From contig NMRA01000100.1 in the NCBI GenBank assembly GCA_002633005.1, forward strand, positions 22,469-84,468: a DNA stretch of 62,000 bases. The letters run 5' to 3'. Position 1 is the first letter of the stretch, and each line of letters begins with the position of its first letter. This document shows positions 58,481-62,000 of this stretch, piece after piece. The notes under the pieces are model-generated. The model saw nothing but the letters and a program-made list of their open reading frames with translations, was not told the DNA's origin and searched no databases. This stretch comes from Phoronis australis. Its lineage: Eukaryota; Phoronida; Phoronidae. Made by a program: the position numbers and the translations under genes.

Positions 58481-59561
58481 CTTGTTGCATGCCAATGTTG
58501 ACAGGAGTGTAGTAGTTAAATGCGTTCTTTGAAGCTGGGATCTTTTTATTAATATATCAATCGGAGCTTAGTAAATCAACAGTAATGGCACTTTATTTTG
58601 GGTACTTGAACTTTATTAACTCTGCAAATTACAACAAAAGAACTATGCTGCAGTTAGGGCTGTAAACATATCAATACAAGCCAGTCTTGGTTAGTGTTAT
58701 TAAATTCAGACTTTATGGCACGACTTAGTCTTTCTTATGGTGTTTGATTTTGGCAATGGTGATTAGGTACGCCCTCTCTTGGCAACATTTGTAGTCAAGT
58801 TCTTTTTTCCAATAAACAGCAGTTCTTAAAAGGTGTTCTTTTTCAAGTCAAATTTCCCTGCTATTCAGGCAAACTAAATAAACCCGTGACATTGCCAGAA
58901 TATTGTTTTACATTGTTTAAAATCCGTCTGAAAATGACAAAGTTTTCCTTTAAACCAAACAGTTATCAGTTGATATTTCTTGGATAACTATAATTGTGGT
59001 GCTTGTTGAGTATAGTTTCATCCTTGCCGCATGCCAAGTCCATCGCACATTGTCTCCAAATCTTTGCTATTAGAAAGAAGTCCTGTGTTCTCTATTAACA
59101 CACAAGTGAAACTGTCGACGTACAATAACTTTTACTATGCAGTTTAGAGTCTAAAGAATAAGATTAAGGGGTGGCAACTGAACCCTTACCACAGACAGCA
59201 GAACACTTACTAAGGAAGGGAACCTTTAACATCGGAGTGGACCCTTACCACTCTCCGCAAACTAAACCACTTGCAATGCAACAGAAGTCGTCTAACCATG
59301 CTCAATGAAACCCTACTACGGAAGGTGAACTAAAGCTTCATACTGGCACACTAATGCTATGCACCACAGTGCTTTTGCATGGTAGGGGTCCTTTGTTGTG
59401 TGAAGAGTGCCTGTAATGCATGGCAAGAGTATTGTAGAAAATGAGGGTTCTGCTTGTAAGGGCTCAGCTGGGTCACACGTGTTTTACAGCCATTGATAAG
59501 TGTTTTCCGACCTGTGGTTAGTTTTCTGCATTCCCTTGTACGGCGATTCTTTACTTATTTA

Positions 59562-59790
59562 GAACACAATATGGCGAACAAGTAAAATATTCTGTTTTGT
59601 CAAATTTCTCCTCAAAAGTTCAGTTAAGAACATTTTAGTCTTGTTAGAAGCATAGAAGCATAGCTTGCAATGCGTGGATGTCATAAAACAGCATTTGCTT
59701 GAAGTTCTCATTAATTGCAACAAGGTAATCAGTCATTGAAAAATGGAGAAACGACCATTTTTACAGTTATTGTCATGCAAAATGTATGAG
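59562..59790 (+). repeat. Dispersed repeat, family E copy 3
   Basis: AGAACACAATATGGCGAACA AGTAAAAT, TTTTGTCAAATTTCTCCTCA, GTCATAAAACAGCATTTGCT, GTAATCAGTCATTGAAAAAT, ACAGTTATTGTCATGCAAAA. Shares GATGTCATAAAACA with copy 2. Confidence 0.75.
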
Positions 59791-61888
59791 GAGTTACCAA
59801 AAGGATTTTGCCAGTGTTAAAGCCTAACTTCAATGGAATTCTGTTATTTTAGATGTATTGGGCTAACCAGATAGTCCTAGCTAAGCCTTAGTAAAATAAG
59901 AAAACGCGAGTTCAATCACGCAAATGTAAGCCCCTCAAATGATAGGTGAAGCTGCCTTTTCTTGCCATGTTGCATCAGTGCCATGTTGCATCACCGCGAG
60001 ATCCCAGCGCAAACAACAAAAGGCTGGTAACAGTTGTATTGAATAGGGGTCCGAATAGAACACCATTGCGTGTGGGTGTTCTTCGCAGCTGATTGAATTG
60101 AAAGGTGATTCTGGCGGTGACTCTGACAAAAGCAAGCCCATACGGCCAACAATTCGTTAAATTTAGCAATTTATGGCACTAGTGGGCTCAGAGTGATACT
60201 CTTAACATATTGTAGGAACCCAAATTTACTGGTGTTATCGTTCAAGATAGGCTTTAAGGGTTCAGTTGTGTGGCAAGTGTTCTGTACCCATGGTAAGTGT
60301 GGGCTCCGTTGTAAAACTCTTACGGCCACTGTCACCCTTGTACGTCACGAGACAGTGTTGGAAATTTGCAAGCTTTGCATTCTTGCTGTTAGTTATCATG
60401 TTTAACTTCGTTGAGCTCTGTGTAACTGAAACCTTTCATTACTGTTCTTTGTGTTCGCCTTTGATTGTTATCTACTGCAAAAGGATCATAGCAACCCCTG
60501 GATAAATAGTGAACACAGTGTTAATTAGTTCATATGTCAGATAGGAATACTATCAACTGACATGGTTTGGATGGGAATCTTGATTTATTAGTAAGTCATT
60601 AACTGAGAATTCTGGGGGACCTGATGAATAGGTCTGTATGTTCCACTTGACACAATCATTTGTGTTAAAGCTGCATTCCTCTCCCGTTTAGGTGTTGGTG
60701 TTGATTTCATAATTGTAGCTCTTTTTGGTGGGGAGTCTTGCCCGTGTGTCGTGGAACCAGATGCTTATGTCACCGTACTCACCCGATCTTAGAGTATTGT
60801 GAGCCGGCAACACAAGTCTTGGGCAATGCGTTCATGCGCACACCTTTTTTCGAATCCTCAATTTTAGGTTTGGCTTAGTCCAATAAACTGAATATTTTTT
60901 TTATTTGTGGTTTGTGTTCTTGTTGGTAATGGAAATGGAATCCTACCACAGACCAATTTTATGAGAGTAAAAGGCCTAATTTGATTTCTGTTTTTTAGCC
61001 AGTTAAACAGGGCGTTATGCAGCGTTAATCAATATAAACCTGTGCAGGTGGTTGGCTAGGCGTTGTTTTTGATGAATTTTTAACTCTTCTGCCGGTTTAA
61101 TCAATAGTATTATTTTGTTTCCTATACAGTGTCTAAACACACTAATGGGTGATTGATGACACAGATATGTTTAACTCAAGTTGTGTTGTCGCAACTTGGC
61201 AAACAGTGTACCAGGAAGGTGTACATATTTGCTTAAATGTCAACTGAATATGTTCAATATTTACAGAAAGTTAAACTGGGGTTTATCTTGTCGTTCTTTC
61301 ACTTCCTGACTGTTGTGATGATTCATGTGCGCATCGACTGATTCGGAAAAGTTTAATTTGCGTTAAGTGCACAATTTATCATAAAACTGGATTTTTGGCA
61401 AGTTTCTCAACAGGATCGATCACTATGAAAATAATTTGTATTTGAAAGTTGTCAGTTATTGAAAAATAGAAAATACGTATGACTCATAAACAACTGCGGC
61501 AATTATTTTTATGGGAAGTGATGGACGAATTGCCTTTTAGTTAATGATTGTTTTATGAAAAGTCATTTTTGGGAGAGTGAAACTTGGTGCGGCTTGGTCG
61601 TACATTGACCGCATTCCTTGAAAGGGCGGGATGTATAGCAAATAAAAATATTTCCAATCAAGATTTATAGTTGGATGCAGGAAACACATAGCCTGCCCTT
61701 GGATTATTGAGGTTGTGTAGAGTACAGGACAAAAGTAACGAGACAAAATACCATTTCCCTTGCTTTATGACTAGCCATGTTTGCAGCAAAAATGACTGGC
61801 AATGACTATAGTGGTACAATTCTAATGACAGAATAGCCGAGCCACCTTAGTAATGTTATTGTTAACTCCCCTTCATTTTCGGTCATCA

Positions 61889-61960
61889 GGGGAGACTACT
61901 CTGAAGATGAATTGATGTTCCGCCCAGCCATCATGATGGGGAAAGCGGGGTCATTTTGTG
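61889..61960 (+). CDS. Possible further exon of the CRACD-like gene
   Basis: Acceptor TTCGGTCATCAG, then an open frame GDYSEDELMFRP in the Ser-Glu-Asp style of the upstream exons. It needs phase 2 entry, but exon 5 ends in phase 0, so an unseen exon would have to lie between, or the candidate is false. No clear donor before the window end. Confidence 0.22.
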
Positions 61961-62000
61961 TGAATGCTTTTGGAGTGTACTGTACCTTATTGACAAGTCT

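Larger units (their letters stand above)
57650..61520. repeat. Diverged segmental repeats around exon 5 of the CRACD-like gene
   Basis: 57690-57845 (GAGCCGGCAATTCAAGTC, GCTATGCGTT, AATAAACTGAA, GTAACAGAAATAGAATTG) matches 60800-60955 (GAGCCGGCAACACAAGTC, GCAATGCGTT, AATAAACTGAA, GTAATGGAAATGGAATCC). Family E follows about 570 bases later in each case (58268 and about 61380), with a further E copy at 59562. 59390-59480 and 60230-60320 also resemble each other. The block looks like an old tandem duplication that includes the exon-5 neighbourhood. Confidence 0.6.

Noticed and set aside
61889-61960. Direct joining of this candidate exon to exon 5 of the CRACD-like gene
   Set aside because: Exon 5 ends in phase 0, and this join meets a stop within five codons.

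Overview
The window is metazoan nuclear DNA. It is AT-rich, its genes are split by introns with GT-AG borders and matching phases, it is dense in short non-autonomous DNA transposons, and it carries assembly gaps. Residual allelic sequence at one gap suggests a highly heterozygous genome, as in many marine invertebrates. An invertebrate deuterostome (hemichordate, echinoderm or amphioxus) is my best guess; the sequence does not settle it. No bacterial, phage or CRISPR signature was seen. Genes were rebuilt by pairing splice sites and checking reading phase, because most exons are shorter than any useful ORF cut-off.

Layout. 1-820: non-coding, with a DNA-transposon end near 90-150. 821-1890: ten-unit tandem array (100-109 bp period), each unit carrying a CRE/ATF-like octamer. 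3811-4445 (-): broken KDZ-type transposase fragment. 5523-9117 (+): four-exon gene for a 105-residue single-pass membrane protein I cannot name. 10373-12121 (-): partly gapped unknown gene. 13137-13835 (-): first two exons of a globin with the neuroglobin-type intron positions B12.2 and E11.0; the haem-proximal half is not found. 13836-19454: mostly intergenic. 19455-30855 (-): complete six-exon homologue of UPF0462/C4orf33, with an apparent extra N-terminal membrane anchor. About 30870-31110: probable bidirectional promoter. 31241 donor to the end of the window (+): a long gene, five coding exons in 40242-58141, whose N-terminal 171 residues resemble the CRACD/KIAA1211 actin-capping regulators; it continues past the window.

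The introns and spacers hold at least six families of short inverted-repeat elements, some present two to five times. Three small N-gaps (10175, 28749-28754, 53092) are each flanked by the same sequence on both sides, so they look like unmerged contig or haplotype overlaps. Two large gaps (11227-12007, 40967-41944) hide sequence, one possibly with missing exons and one inside a transposon.
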